Notes: generated by a model from the sequence alone, not told the origin. A DNA stretch of 64,000 bases from Sphingomonas jinjuensis (GCF_014197105.1 NZ_JACIEV010000002.1:425291-489290); one strand, 5' to 3'; counted from the stretch's first letter, positions 18,606 through 27,376 are shown. A program made the numbers and translations.

Positions 18606-20564
18606 TTATCCAGCGGCGAGACGCCGCTCCTCCTTGGGCTGGCCGAGCGCGACGAGCTGGGCGATGTCGAGGATCAGGGCGACCGAGCCGTCGCCGAGGA
18701 TGGTCGCGCCGGCGAAGGACGCGACGTTGCGATGCAGCGGCGACATCGCCTTGATGACGGTCTGGTGGTTGCCGATGATCTGGTCGACGACTAGGCCGAC
18801 GCGTTCCGCACCGATCCCGACGACGACGATCTTCTGATAGGTGTCGGGCCGGGTGTCGGTGGCGAACAGGTCGCGCAGCCGCAGGAACGGGATCAGCCGC
18901 TCGCGCAGAGTGATGATGCTGCGTCCGCGCGACCGCAGGTCCTCCTCGAGCGACAGCTCCAGGCATTCCTCGACCGCAGACAGCGGGATGACGTAGCGAC
19001 CCTCGCCGACCCGCACGAGCAGGCCCTCGATGATCGCCAGCGTCAGCGGGATGCGCAGCGTGATCGTCGAGCCCTCGCCAGGCTGGCTCTTCACGTCGAT
19101 CGATCCGCGCAGGCTTTCGATCGTCCGCTTGACGACGTCCATGCCGACGCCGCGCCCCGACAGGTTCGTCACCTGCGCGGCGGTCGAGAAGCCGGGATGG
19201 AAGATCATGCCCAGCAGCTCGTCCTCACTGACCGCCTGCCCCGGCTGGATCAGGCCGTTCGCCTCCGCCTTGGCGCGGACGCGTTCGCGGTCGATGCCGC
19301 GGCCGTCGTCGGTGATAGTGATCAGCACCTCGCCGCCCGCCTGATGCGCGCTGAGACGAATCAGGCCGCTTTCCGGCTTGCCGGCGGCGACGCGATCCGC
19401 GGCTTGCTCCAGCCCGTGGTCGCACGAGTTGCGGATGATATGGACCAGCGGATCGAACAGCCGCTCGATCACCGTCTTGTCGACCTCGGTCGTCTCGCCT
19501 TCGGTGACCAGCTCGATCGCCTTGCCGGTCTCGATGGCGAGGTCGTGGATCAGGCGGCGGAAGCGGCCGAACAGCGTCGACACCGGCACCATGCGCAGCA
19601 CCATCATCGTGTCGCGCATCTCGCCGGCGAGTCGCTCAATCTCTTCCGACACCGAGCGCAGCGCCAGGTCGTGGCCGCTGTGGGCGAGCTGCGACAGCCG
19701 GCTTTGCGCGATGACGAGTTCGCCGACGCGGTCCATCAATTCGTCGAGCCGCTCGGCCGGTACGCGGACATGCTCGCCCTGCGCCCGCATGGCGACCGCC
19801 CGGCCGGCGCCGTCATTGGCGGCGACCACGGCCGTGCCCTGTGCTTCCGACTCTGCCGTCGGCGTCGCCTCGACCGCCTCGCCTTCGACCGCGAGCGGCT
19901 CGATGGCGATCTCCATGTCGTCCATGACGAACAGGAACACGTCCTCGATCGCCTCGCGCGAAATGTCACCGATCAGCGTGCAATCCCAGCCGAGCAAGCA
20001 ATGGTTGGGCACCAGCTTGTCGAGCGGCGGCACCGCATCGGTGCGCACGGCAATCGTCGCCTCGCCCAGCTCGCGCAGCTCGTCCAGCAGCGCCAGCGGG
20101 TTGGTGCCGTTGGCCATCGCATCGGGCGGCAGGCGGAACGACAGCGTCCAGCCCTGCTTGACCGGCGCTGCCGCGACCGGAGCCGATCCCCCGCCGGCAG
20201 CGGCGTCGACCGCCGCGGCGAGCTTGGCCAGGATCGCGTCACCCGTTGCCTTGGGCGCGTCGCCGTCGACCAGCGCGCGCATATGGTCGCCCGCCGACAG
20301 GATGACGGTGACCAGGTCCTTGGTCGCGCGCACGTCACCCTTGCGGACGCGATCGAACGCGCTTTCGCAATGGTGGGTGAAGGCGGCCAGCGCATCGAAC
20401 CCGAACATCGCGCCCGAGCCCTTCAGCGTGTGGAGCCCGCGGAACACCGCGTTCACCAGACCCATGTCGCCCAGGTTGTCGCGCAGGTCGAGCAGACCCT
20501 GTTCGACCTGCTCGAGCAGTTCGCCCGCCTCGATGCGGAACGCGGCTGTCGGATCCTCGCTCAT
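18606..20564 (-). CDS. cheA: Chemotaxis histidine kinase CheA
   Basis: 652 residues with the full domain order: P1 phosphotransfer domain (His45 in GLHTLKGSGAMFG), a short P2-like linker, dimerisation helices (RVPAERLDELMDRVGELVI), ATPase domain (N-box IIRNSCDHGLE, G1 ITDDGRGID, G2 GRGVGMDVVK) and a C-terminal CheW-like domain (LTLAIIEGLLVRVGEGRYVI). It autophosphorylates on receptor command and passes the phosphate to CheY and CheB. It overlaps cheY by four bases. Confidence 0.95.
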   Translation of the reverse strand: MSEDPTAAFRIEAGELLEQVEQGLLDLRDNLGDMGLVNAVFRGLHTLKGSGAMFGFDALAAFTHHCESAFDRVRKGDVRATKDLVTVILSAGDHMRALVDGDAPKATGDAILAKLAAAVDAAAGGGSAPVAAAPVKQGWTLSFRLPPDAMANGTNPLALLDELRELGEATIAVRTDAVPPLDKLVPNHCLLGWDCTLIGDISREAIEDVFLFVMDDMEIAIEPLAVEGEAVEATPTAESEAQGTAVVAANDGAGRAVAMRAQGEHVRVPAERLDELMDRVGELVIAQSRLSQLAHSGHDLALRSVSEEIERLAGEMRDTMMVLRMVPVSTLFGRFRRLIHDLAIETGKAIELVTEGETTEVDKTVIERLFDPLVHIIRNSCDHGLEQAADRVAAGKPESGLIRLSAHQAGGEVLITITDDGRGIDRERVRAKAEANGLIQPGQAVSEDELLGMIFHPGFSTAAQVTNLSGRGVGMDVVKRTIESLRGSIDVKSQPGEGSTITLRIPLTLAIIEGLLVRVGEGRYVIPLSAVEECLELSLEEDLRSRGRSIITLRERLIPFLRLRDLFATDTRPDTYQKIVVVGIGAERVGLVVDQIIGNHQTVIKAMSPLHRNVASFAGATILGDGSVALILDIAQLVALGQPKEERRLAAG

Positions 20565-20929
20565 CGCGCCAGCACCTTCTGCGCGACGCGGATGAGCTGT
20601 TCGGGCTGGAACGGCTTCACCAGCCAGCCGGTCGCGCCGGCGGCCTTCGCCTGGGCCTTCATCGCGTCATCGGACTCGGTGGTCAGGAAGATGATCGGGA
20701 TGCCCGCCTGCGACGGCTGCTCGCGCAGCTTCTTGATCATCGTCAGGCCGTCCATGTTGGGCATATTGAGGTCGGTGACGATCAGGTCGAACCGCGTCGC
20801 GGTGGCTTTCGACAGCCCCTCGACGCCGTCCTCCGCCTCAGTGACGGCATAGCCAGCGCCGCTCAGGGCGATACGGATCGCCATGCGCAGGCTTGCGCTG
20901 TCATCGACGGTGAGGATGGAAGCAGTCAT
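20561..20929 (-). CDS. cheY: Chemotaxis response regulator CheY
   Basis: A 122-residue stand-alone receiver domain: acidic pair Asp9/Asp10, phosphoacceptor Asp53 in IVTDLNMPNMDG, threonine in IIFLTTES and lysine in GWLVKPF. It carries the signal from CheA to the flagellar motor or another output. It overlaps both the STAS gene and cheA by four bases. No CheZ or flagellar gene is in the window. Confidence 0.94.
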   Translation of the reverse strand: MTASILTVDDSASLRMAIRIALSGAGYAVTEAEDGVEGLSKATATRFDLIVTDLNMPNMDGLTMIKKLREQPSQAGIPIIFLTTESDDAMKAQAKAAGATGWLVKPFQPEQLIRVAQKVLAR

Positions 20930-21240
20930 TGCGCAGTCTCTCCGTGGAACCAGAATTCAAAGTCTTGTCCGATGGGGTCGGTGAGGAAGCCGGCACGGTC
21001 GAGCAGCGCGCGCAGCGTCTCGTCGGCGGGATGGGCAAGCGTGAAATCCGCGCCGTTTCGCGCCGCTGTGACGCGCGCCGACTGGACGAGCTGAACGACG
21101 CTGAGATCGGGCGAAGTCGCCTGCGACAGGTCGAGCTGCACCGCCCCACCATCCGCCAGCGCATCGCGTAGATCCGCCGCCAGCGCGCCGATGCTCGGCA
21201 GGCACACGTCCTCTTTTGCGGTCACCGTGGTGATCGACAT
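20926..21240 (-). CDS. STAS-domain protein, first gene of the chemotaxis operon
   Basis: About 104 residues resembling a lipid-asymmetry/anti-sigma-antagonist STAS domain: an initial strand, a variable stretch (LPSIGALAADLRDALADGG), then VQLDLSQATSPDLSVVQLVQSA with a possible phosphorylatable Ser/Thr region. STAS proteins at the head of che operons are common and poorly understood. ATG at 21240 is preceded by GAGGA; the frame is open to 21312, but that portion looks non-coding. It overlaps cheY. Confidence 0.8.
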   Translation of the reverse strand: MSITTVTAKEDVCLPSIGALAADLRDALADGGAVQLDLSQATSPDLSVVQLVQSARVTAARNGADFTLAHPADETLRALLDRAGFLTDPIGQDFEFWFHGETAQ

Positions 21241-21876
21241 CCTGCATTTTCCTCGCTGTGATCCGATGGCCGCGGCAGTCACTGCGACATCGACGTTCCA
21301 TGCGCCCGCCAACCGGCGGACAATTCAGACGCGTTACCCCGGCCCGGACCGTAACTGTCCGAAGCCGAACTTGCGGCGTTTGGAGAACGTCAGCTGCTCT
21401 CCTCCCACCTGCGATCAGCAACAGCTACGTCGAAAAAGTGAAACATGAATTAAGCTTACCCGCATTTTTGCTCATGTGGGTTAAGCTGGACAAGGGATGA
21501 CCCGAGATGTCCGGCGATTTCAATGGTATGGCTAGCTCGCTGACGGCGGCGCCAATCGAAGTTTTTGAAGGTCGATGATGAAGTCGTCGGTTGCCGCGCT
21601 CGCGAGGGGCCGGCGGCCGGGCAAAAGGCAACACTCCTGCGTGCCGTTATCGACCCTCAAGACGTCGCCGCGGCGTTGCTCGACCCCGCGCTATCGATGC
21701 CCCGTAACTGATGACGTTCCGTCGTTTCAGCTATCGGCAAGCGGGCTGCTCGAGACGTCGATCGTTCGCCTTTCCGGCAACCCCTGCGGATATCTGCTAG
21801 CGGCCTAGACGGCCTTCTAGGATGCAGGGGACCAATGAGACGGCCCGGTTCGCTCGGGGCCGAGCCATCGCAGTGC
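21241..21876. other. Intergenic region upstream of the chemotaxis operon
   Basis: No convincing gene. It must hold the chemotaxis promoter on the minus strand; neither a clear sigma-54 (-24/-12) nor a flagellar sigma-28 promoter was found. A short open frame at 21575-21808 has no ribosome binding site or recognisable sequence. A hairpin lies at 21453-21487. Confidence 0.6.
21453..21487. other. 13-bp inverted repeat with one bulge
   Basis: AGCTTACCCGCAT pairs with ATGTGGGTTAAGCT around an eight-base loop, with one bulged T and one G-T pair, in an AT-rich patch about 210 bp before the first chemotaxis gene. It has no T-tract, so an operator or RNA hairpin is more likely than a terminator. Confidence 0.5.
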
Positions 21877-21951
21877 TGGTGACCCCTACGGGAATCGAAC
21901 CCGTGCTTCAGCCGTGAAAGGGCCGCGTCCTAACCGCTAGACGAAGGGGCC
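21877..21951 (-). tRNA. tRNA-Glu (TTC)
   Basis: On the minus strand the sequence folds as a complete tRNA including the encoded CCA. The acceptor GGCCCCT pairs with AGGGGTC, the anticodon loop is CTTTCAC with anticodon TTC, and the T loop TTCGATT is intact. Confidence 0.96.
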
Positions 21952-22053
21952 AGCGGGATTTCGCCTAGGCGGACGATGCGGCGCGGTCAAGCGCATGGAT
22001 TTCGCCGCGGACCACGCTATGGTGATGTTAACGTTATCAGGGAGAGTGAGGCG

Positions 22054-23505
22054 ATGGATCGGCGTGACTTCATCAGGACGGGCGCCGTGCTCGGCAGCGG
22101 GCTGGCGCTCGGCAGCGGCGCCGCGTCGGCGCAGCAGTCGGTCACCGCGCCGCGCGCCCCCTCCCCCGTCGGGCCGCGAGCCTTTCCGACCGGCTTTCGC
22201 TGGGGCTGCGCGACCGCAGCCTATCAGATCGAGGGTGGGGCGCGCGAGGACGGCCGCGGCGCCAGCATCTGGGACGTCTTCTCCCGCACGCCCGGCAAGG
22301 TCGCGAACGGCGACACCGGCGACGTCGCCTGCGACAGCTATCATCGCTATGCCGAGGATATCGCGCTGCTGAAGGCGCTGGGGGTCGGCCATTACCGCTT
22401 CTCGACCTCGTGGTCGCGGATCTTTCCTGAAGGCCGCGGCACGCTCAACCGCAAGGGCCTCGACTATTACAACCGCGTCGTCGACGGGCTGCTCGCCGCC
22501 GGCATCACACCGCACGTCACGCTGTTCCACTGGGATCTTCCCGCCGCCCTGCCCGGCGGCTGGCAGTCGCGCGACACCGCCAAGGCGTTCGCCGACTATG
22601 CGGGTTTCATGGCAAGCCAGTTGTCCGACCGCGTCGACCATTTCATGACGACGAACGAATTCTTCTGCTTCACCGATCTCGGCTACAAGGTCGGCAGCAA
22701 GGCGCCCGGGCTGAAGCTGCCCGATGCCGCGGTGAACCAGATCCGTCACCACGGCATCCTCGCCCACGGCCTGGGTGTCCAGGCGATCCGCGCACGGGCC
22801 AAGCGTCCGGTACAGGTCGGGCTCGCCGACAATCCGTCGATCTATTGCCCGGTCATCGAGACGCCCGAGCATATCGCCGCGGCGCGCAAGGCGACCCGCG
22901 TCGAGAACGCCCCCTTCCTCACCGCGGTGCTCGAGGGCCGCTATCTCGACAGCTATTTGAAAAAGGCCGGCGCCGCCGCGCCGAAGGTCGAGGCGGGCGA
23001 CATGGCGGCGATCGGCAGCCCGGTCGATTTCGTCGGCCTCAACGTCTATGCCCCGGGCTGGGCGCGAGCGGCCGACGACGAGCATGGCTATGCGATCATC
23101 CCCCACAACCAGGCGTCGCCGCACATGGCATCGCCCTGGCTCTATGTCGGGCCGGAGACCGCCTATTGGGCGGTGCGCCACACGACCGACCAATGGAAGC
23201 CCAAGGCGATCTATATCACCGAAAACGGCTGTTCGTCGGACGACGCCATGATCGATGGCCGCGTCGATGATGCCGATCGCGTCATGTACCTGCGCAACTA
23301 TATCGGCCACCTGCAGCGCGCCGCCGCCGAAGGCCTGCCGATCGCCGGCTATTTCCTGTGGAGCCTGATGGACAATTTCGAGTGGGAGGACGGCTATGGC
23401 AAGCGATTCGGCCTCCACTGGGTCGACTTCGCCACGCAGGCGCGGACGCCGAAGTTGAGCGCGCAATGGTATCGCGAACTGATCCGCCGCAACGCGCTGG
23501 TGTGA
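22054..23505 (+). CDS. Family 1 glycoside hydrolase (beta-glucosidase type), Tat-exported
   Basis: About 483 residues. The N-terminus MDRRDFIRTGAVLG with a following hydrophobic stretch and ASA site is a twin-arginine signal, so the enzyme is likely exported folded. The GH1 barrel shows FRWGCATAAYQIEGG, the acid/base glutamate in TTNEFFCF (Asn-Glu) and the nucleophile in IYITENGCS. It hydrolyses beta-linked glucosides or galactosides. GGGAG precedes the ATG at 22054; upstream in-frame ATGs lie too close to the tRNA. It stands alone, divergent from tRNA-Glu. Confidence 0.93.
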   Translation: MDRRDFIRTGAVLGSGLALGSGAASAQQSVTAPRAPSPVGPRAFPTGFRWGCATAAYQIEGGAREDGRGASIWDVFSRTPGKVANGDTGDVACDSYHRYAEDIALLKALGVGHYRFSTSWSRIFPEGRGTLNRKGLDYYNRVVDGLLAAGITPHVTLFHWDLPAALPGGWQSRDTAKAFADYAGFMASQLSDRVDHFMTTNEFFCFTDLGYKVGSKAPGLKLPDAAVNQIRHHGILAHGLGVQAIRARAKRPVQVGLADNPSIYCPVIETPEHIAAARKATRVENAPFLTAVLEGRYLDSYLKKAGAAAPKVEAGDMAAIGSPVDFVGLNVYAPGWARAADDEHGYAIIPHNQASPHMASPWLYVGPETAYWAVRHTTDQWKPKAIYITENGCSSDDAMIDGRVDDADRVMYLRNYIGHLQRAAAEGLPIAGYFLWSLMDNFEWEDGYGKRFGLHWVDFATQARTPKLSAQWYRELIRRNALV

Positions 23506-23823
23506 CACCCCGCACCGCGACTTCGACAGACGGTCGGAACCGACTTGGTTGCGATCGCAACTGGAGCGGACATCGCCCATGTCGGCGAGGAACGCTTTCC
23601 TACATCGCGCTATCATGCCATCTATCGGCCGCTCTTTGACCTCGTCCGCCCTACCCCGCCGCACCGTCGCATTCAGATGACGGCGCTGGTCGCGCCGGCG
23701 CCCTGTCCGCGAGCGCACTGACGCGCGCCCGCGCGTAGAGGTGCGACCTTTGTGACTTTCGGGTAGCCTGATACCGGCGCTGCCCGTTTCTCGTGTGAAG
23801 AGTCTCAACATTCGTTCATGTAG
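23506..23823. other. Intergenic stretch without a recognisable gene
   Basis: No coding frame can be supported. A 22-bp word at 23793-23814 reappears inverted at 41411-41432. The stretch ends in a stop codon that closes the reading frame of the RHS fragment behind it. Confidence 0.6.
23793..23814 (+). repeat. 22-bp dispersed repeat, copy 1
   Basis: The word starts GTGTGAAGAGTCTCAA and ends CATTCG. It matches 22 of 22 bases of the reverse complement of 41411-41432. It is not part of a gene in either place. Confidence 0.7.
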
Positions 23824-24321
23824 CCGGTCGACAAGGCTGGCCGGCTGACGCAGACCACCAACGCCCGCGGCCTGACCGACTATTACGTCTACGACCAGCT
23901 CGGCCAGCGCATCCGCCACAGCAACTCGCTGCTGGGCACGACCGACGCCGAGACCACGCGCTACGACATCCAGGGTCGCGTCCTCGAGACCCGCGCCTTC
24001 GGCGGCGACGTCACCACCACCGACTACAGCTGGAGCGACAGCGTCGCCGCCACCGGGCTCGTCGCCGCGTCGACCGGCGGCATCGTCAGGAAGACCACCT
24101 ACGCCAACACCCGCACCGCGTTCGAGACGACCGACGGCTTTGGCCATGTCGTCTCGACCACCAACATGGGCGGCGCGGTCACCACCACCGCTTACGACAA
24201 GGGCGGCCGCATCACGGCCCGCGAGACCAAGGTCGGCAACACGGTCACCGACACGCTCGCCTATCAATATTTCAACACCGGCCTCGCCCGCACCGCGAAA
24301 GGTGCTGGGAGGAGCCGGTGA
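23824..24321 (+). pseudogene. RHS/YD-repeat protein fragment
   Basis: The frame reads through about 160 residues of YD-repeat protein: LGQRIRHSNS, TTRYDIQGRVLE, TTTAYDKGGRITARE and LAYQYFNTGL are typical units. There is no start codon with a ribosome binding site, a stop (TAG) lies directly upstream, and the similarity ends abruptly near 24300 where a tRNA-like sequence begins. It is therefore an internal piece of a much larger RHS/wall-associated toxin-type protein, left by deletion or insertion beside tRNA-Gly. Confidence 0.8.
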
Positions 24322-24394
24322 AGGGATTTGAACCCCGAGCCCGGCAGGGCGAAGCGCCATCGCATCAGCAAGGGTTCGCCAGTTACCGCAACGT
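24310..24394 (-). other. Degenerate tRNA 3'-end-like sequence
   Basis: GGAGCCGGTGAAGGGATTTG resembles the minus-strand 3' end and T arm of the neighbouring tRNA-Gly (GGAGCGGGTGAAGGGAATCG), about 85 bp away, but its T stem is imperfect and no complete cloverleaf can be drawn. It begins exactly where the RHS fragment stops, so it may be an old attachment-site duplicate or a decayed tRNA gene. Confidence 0.45.
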
Positions 24395-24468
24395 TGGAGC
24401 GGGTGAAGGGAATCGAACCCTCGTCGTAAGCTTGGAAGGCTTCTGCTCTACCATTGAGCTACACCCGC
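24395..24468 (-). tRNA. tRNA-Gly (TCC)
   Basis: The minus strand gives a full cloverleaf with encoded CCA: acceptor GCGGGTG/CACCCGC, anticodon TCC within CTTCCAA and T loop TTCGATT. It lies beside an RHS fragment and a tRNA-like remnant, a common setting for past integration events. Confidence 0.96.
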
Positions 24469-24604
24469 GCGCTTGGCGCTGAGCGTCTCTATCGCCCGAG
24501 CCGCTTGGCGGCAAGTCGGTTGGAGGGGACGCCGTTCGATACCACTATTCGGGCGGATCGGCGGCAATCTCTGGCGGTTGCGCTCACTCGTCGGCGGGCA
24601 GGCG

Positions 24605-25396
24605 TCAGGCGGCTTCCTGCGTCAGCGTGGCCTCGCGACGCGCCTGGATCACCTCGACCGCGTCGTCGCTGATCCGCGCCGCGGTGAGCACGCCCGTCTC
24701 GTACGCGCCGGTGTCGATGCCCAGCCGATTATCGCGCATCATCGGCCGGTCGTCCAACCAGCTGTGACCATGGACGATGATCTTCTCGAACGGCTTGGCG
24801 TAGTCGAGAAACTCGCGGCGAATCCAGAGAATATCGTCGCGCTCCTGCTTCGCGATCGGAACGCCGGGGACGATGCCCGCATGGACGAAGGCATAATCGC
24901 CATATTCGACCACCAGTTCCAGCTGGCGAAGCAGCTGATGATGCGATGCCGGCATATGATCAAGCAGGGCGTCGCGAAGCTCGATCATCTCGGCCGGCGA
25001 CGGCGGCTCGCTGGGCACCGCGATGCCATAGGATTCGAGCGTGAACCGCCCGTCGCGCATCAGCCACTGGCGGTGCTGGATCGGCTGCTTCAGGAACAGC
25101 CGAAGCATCGCCTCGTGATTGCCCTCGAGCAAGCGCACATCGACCGAATTCGAGCGCACCAGCCACGCCAGGGCCGCGAGAACCTTCGCCGACTCGGGAC
25201 CGCGGTCGATATAATCGCCACAGAAGATCAAAAGCGCTGGCCGGTCCGGGTCGCGCGCCGCCGCGTCGCGCCCGATCTCGGCAAGCAGCGCGTGGAGCAG
25301 ATCGTAGCAGCCGTGGATGTCGCCGATCGCATAGACCGGCCGCCCGACCGTCGCGCCGCCCGGTGGGGCATGGGTTTCGCGACGCAGCGTGATCAT
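24605..25396 (-). CDS. Metallophosphoesterase, serine/threonine-phosphatase type
   Basis: About 263 residues with the complete metallophosphatase signature: YAIGDIHGCYDLL, FCGDYIDRGPES, LLEGNHEAML, VHAGI and IVHGHSWL. This resembles bacterial PPP-family (lambda-phosphatase-like) enzymes, which dephosphorylate proteins or small phosphoesters using two metal ions. The ATG at 25396 overlaps the stop of the upstream membrane protein gene (ATGA), so the two are coupled. Confidence 0.9.
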   Translation of the reverse strand: MITLRRETHAPPGGATVGRPVYAIGDIHGCYDLLHALLAEIGRDAAARDPDRPALLIFCGDYIDRGPESAKVLAALAWLVRSNSVDVRLLEGNHEAMLRLFLKQPIQHRQWLMRDGRFTLESYGIAVPSEPPSPAEMIELRDALLDHMPASHHQLLRQLELVVEYGDYAFVHAGIVPGVPIAKQERDDILWIRREFLDYAKPFEKIIVHGHSWLDDRPMMRDNRLGIDTGAYETGVLTAARISDDAVEVIQARREATLTQEAA

Positions 25397-26199
25397 CTCC
25401 ACGCCATGGTGGGGCGTGCCGCCGCTTCCTGCGCCAGCGTCGTCAGGTCGGCCGCGACCATACCATAGATGCGCAATGCGCCCTGTGGATCGCCGGCCGC
25501 TCTCGTCCGCGCCCTGATCCACTCAGCGCGATAGTCGCGCAGGTCGCGGTTGCGGACGCCGGCACCAATCGCGTCGTTGTAGGCGTCCGCCACTTGGCGA
25601 TCCGCCGCGAGCAGCGGCGTATCGGGGCAATCGCCGCGATCATCGCATGTCAGCCGCCGCGCGGGCACGACGACCGTCGGCACCAATGCCTCGTCGGTTG
25701 CATCGAACGGCCGAGCGGGCGCCGGTAGCGCGACCTCCGGCCGGCGCACGTCCCCGCCCACATCGCGCGCGCGGACCAGTCTCGACGGCGCGGCAGGCGC
25801 TTCGCGCTCGGCGCCGGCGAACGGCTCGGCCGCCATCGTTTCCGCAGGCGCCGGCGGCGTGGCGGCAGCGAGTGCCACCACCGGCTGGACCGGCGTCGGA
25901 GCGGGCGTTGCAATCTGGGTCCGATATGCCGGCGCCGGGGTGCCACCCGTCGCCTCGTTGCCGGCGATGAGTCCGCCCGTGACCATCACCGCCAGGGCGC
26001 CGACGCCGATCAGCGCCATCAGGGGCTTGCGCGATGCCGACGGCGCGACCGCCGCCTTCACAGGCGCGAGGTCGTCGATCGTCTCGCGGAGGCGCCGGTC
26101 CTCGCCGAAGATCGAACTCAGGTCGTCGGCGACGTGGCGAGCGAGAACCGTGGAATCGAAATGGTCGACGTGATCGGACGAGTGAAATGTCGTTGCCAT
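25393..26199 (-). CDS. Membrane-anchored protein with LprI-like C-terminal region
   Basis: About 268 residues: a cytoplasmic N-terminal part of 60 residues, one membrane helix (LMALIGVGALAVMVTGGLIA), a proline/alanine-rich periplasmic linker and a C-terminal region (DCPDTPLLAADRQVADAYND) that recalls the LprI/DUF1311 lysozyme-inhibitor motif. AGAGG precedes the ATG at 26199. Function unknown. Coupling to a phosphatase gene suggests a joint role in signalling or envelope control, as inference. Confidence 0.75.
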   Translation of the reverse strand: MATTFHSSDHVDHFDSTVLARHVADDLSSIFGEDRRLRETIDDLAPVKAAVAPSASRKPLMALIGVGALAVMVTGGLIAGNEATGGTPAPAYRTQIATPAPTPVQPVVALAAATPPAPAETMAAEPFAGAEREAPAAPSRLVRARDVGGDVRRPEVALPAPARPFDATDEALVPTVVVPARRLTCDDRGDCPDTPLLAADRQVADAYNDAIGAGVRNRDLRDYRAEWIRARTRAAGDPQGALRIYGMVAADLTTLAQEAAARPTMAWR

Positions 26200-26380
26200 G
26201 CAAGCCTCTATGCGACCGTGATGGCACACGGCGGATGAACGCCAGCCGACACGCACGTCGGGACGTCCGACAAGGCGGACAATCTGGTTTCCGGCTCGCG
26301 AACCACGCAAGCTCAACGATTTGGGGGGCGAGCGGTTGCACCGGGCGGGAACGGCTGCCCGCGTCCGCCGTTGACCCGGC

Positions 26381-26578
26381 ATGGCCAACGACCCCTCCCC
26401 CCGCCCGGACATCCCCGCCGACAACGGCAAGCGCGCGTCCATCGATCGCGACGGATCGGTTCACGGCAGCGGTGTGGGCGCCGGTGGCGGTCAGGACGGC
26501 GAGGACCTCGACAACGATCGCGCCAATGGCGATGGTTATCCTCTCACCGGCAGCGAGGGCAACGACCAGCCCGATTGA
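26381..26578 (+). CDS. Small acidic conserved-type protein, unknown
   Basis: A 65-residue polar protein, rich in Gly, Asp and Asn, with the core SIDRDGSVHGSGVGAGGGQD and ending GYPLTGSEGNDQPD. There is no signal peptide and no cysteine; it is probably largely disordered. I recall similar short proteins in other sphingomonads but cannot verify this. No obvious ribosome binding site precedes the ATG. Confidence 0.55.
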   Translation: MANDPSPRPDIPADNGKRASIDRDGSVHGSGVGAGGGQDGEDLDNDRANGDGYPLTGSEGNDQPD

Positions 26579-26617
26579 GCGGCTGGTGGCGGACTTGCCG
26601 AGCGACGTAGCCCTCGA

Positions 26618-27376
26618 TCAGATACCGCCGTCGGTCATCCCGAACCCTGCGTCGCCCAGTGCCTTGACCAGATCGGCGATGCACGCGTCGACCTTCGCCT
26701 GGTCGGGGCTCCTCACGACGAAATTGGCGCCGACCCGGCCTTCGCGGAAGAAGGGATAGCTGCCGATCGCGACACCGTCATGCGCTCGCTCGGCATCGCG
26801 AAGAATATCAGCGACCTCACTCTCGGCGACCCAGCCGCCGATCGTTCGCGACACGACCGGCTCGCCGCCCTCCAGCGTGCCCGTCAGCGCATCGAGCATG
26901 CCAGCGGTGATGTGCGGCACCCCGGCCATGACGAAGATGTTGCCGAACCGGATGCCTGGCGCTCCCGACACCTTGTTGGCGATCAGCTCGGCCCCCTCCG
27001 GCACGCGGGCCATCCGCGCCCGCGCCTCGGTCACGCCGCCGCGGGTCGCGTAATAGCGCTCCAAAATCGCCATCGCCTCGGGATGATGGACGACGCCGAC
27101 GCCCAGTGCCGCCGCGATCGCATCGACCGTGATGTCGTCGTGGGTCGGGCCGATGCCGCCGGTCGTGAATAGATAGTCGTTGCGCGCCCGCAGCTGGTTC
27201 ACTGCCTCGACGATCGCTTCCTCACGATCGGCGACCACGCGTACCTCGGCCAGGCGGATGCCCTGCACGTTCAGCCAGGCGGCGATCTGCGCCACGTTCT
27301 TGTCCTGGGTGCGCCCGGAAAGGATCTCGTCCCCGATCACCACCAGCGCCGCGGTCCAGATGCGCTTGTCGTTCAT
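26618..27376 (-). CDS. Molybdopterin-binding (CinA N-terminal/MoCF) domain protein
   Basis: About 252 residues with the MoCF-fold signature: ALVVIGDEILSGRTQDKN, LFTTGGIGPTHDDIT and VMAGVPHITAGML. It corresponds to the N-terminal half of CinA without the nicotinamide-nucleotide amidase domain. Such stand-alone proteins are often annotated competence/damage-inducible; some act as ADP-ribose or NMN-related pyrophosphatases. The ATG at 27376 is preferred over an upstream in-frame start. It is divergent from map with 41 bp between starts. Confidence 0.88.
   Translation of the reverse strand: MNDKRIWTAALVVIGDEILSGRTQDKNVAQIAAWLNVQGIRLAEVRVVADREEAIVEAVNQLRARNDYLFTTGGIGPTHDDITVDAIAAALGVGVVHHPEAMAILERYYATRGGVTEARARMARVPEGAELIANKVSGAPGIRFGNIFVMAGVPHITAGMLDALTGTLEGGEPVVSRTIGGWVAESEVADILRDAERAHDGVAIGSYPFFREGRVGANFVVRSPDQAKVDACIADLVKALGDAGFGMTDGGI

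Noticed and set aside
21575..21808. 77-residue open frame on the plus strand
   Set aside because: No ribosome binding site, no recognisable sequence, composition typical of chance frames.
21937..24360. 807-residue open frame on the minus strand
   Set aside because: It runs through tRNA-Glu and antisense to the GH1 gene; the GH1 frame has catalytic residues and a Tat signal, this one has nothing.
24300..24400. Possible tmRNA or second complete tRNA
   Set aside because: Only a 3'-end-like T arm can be drawn, the stem is imperfect and no matching 5' half or tag sequence is present; kept only as a remnant.
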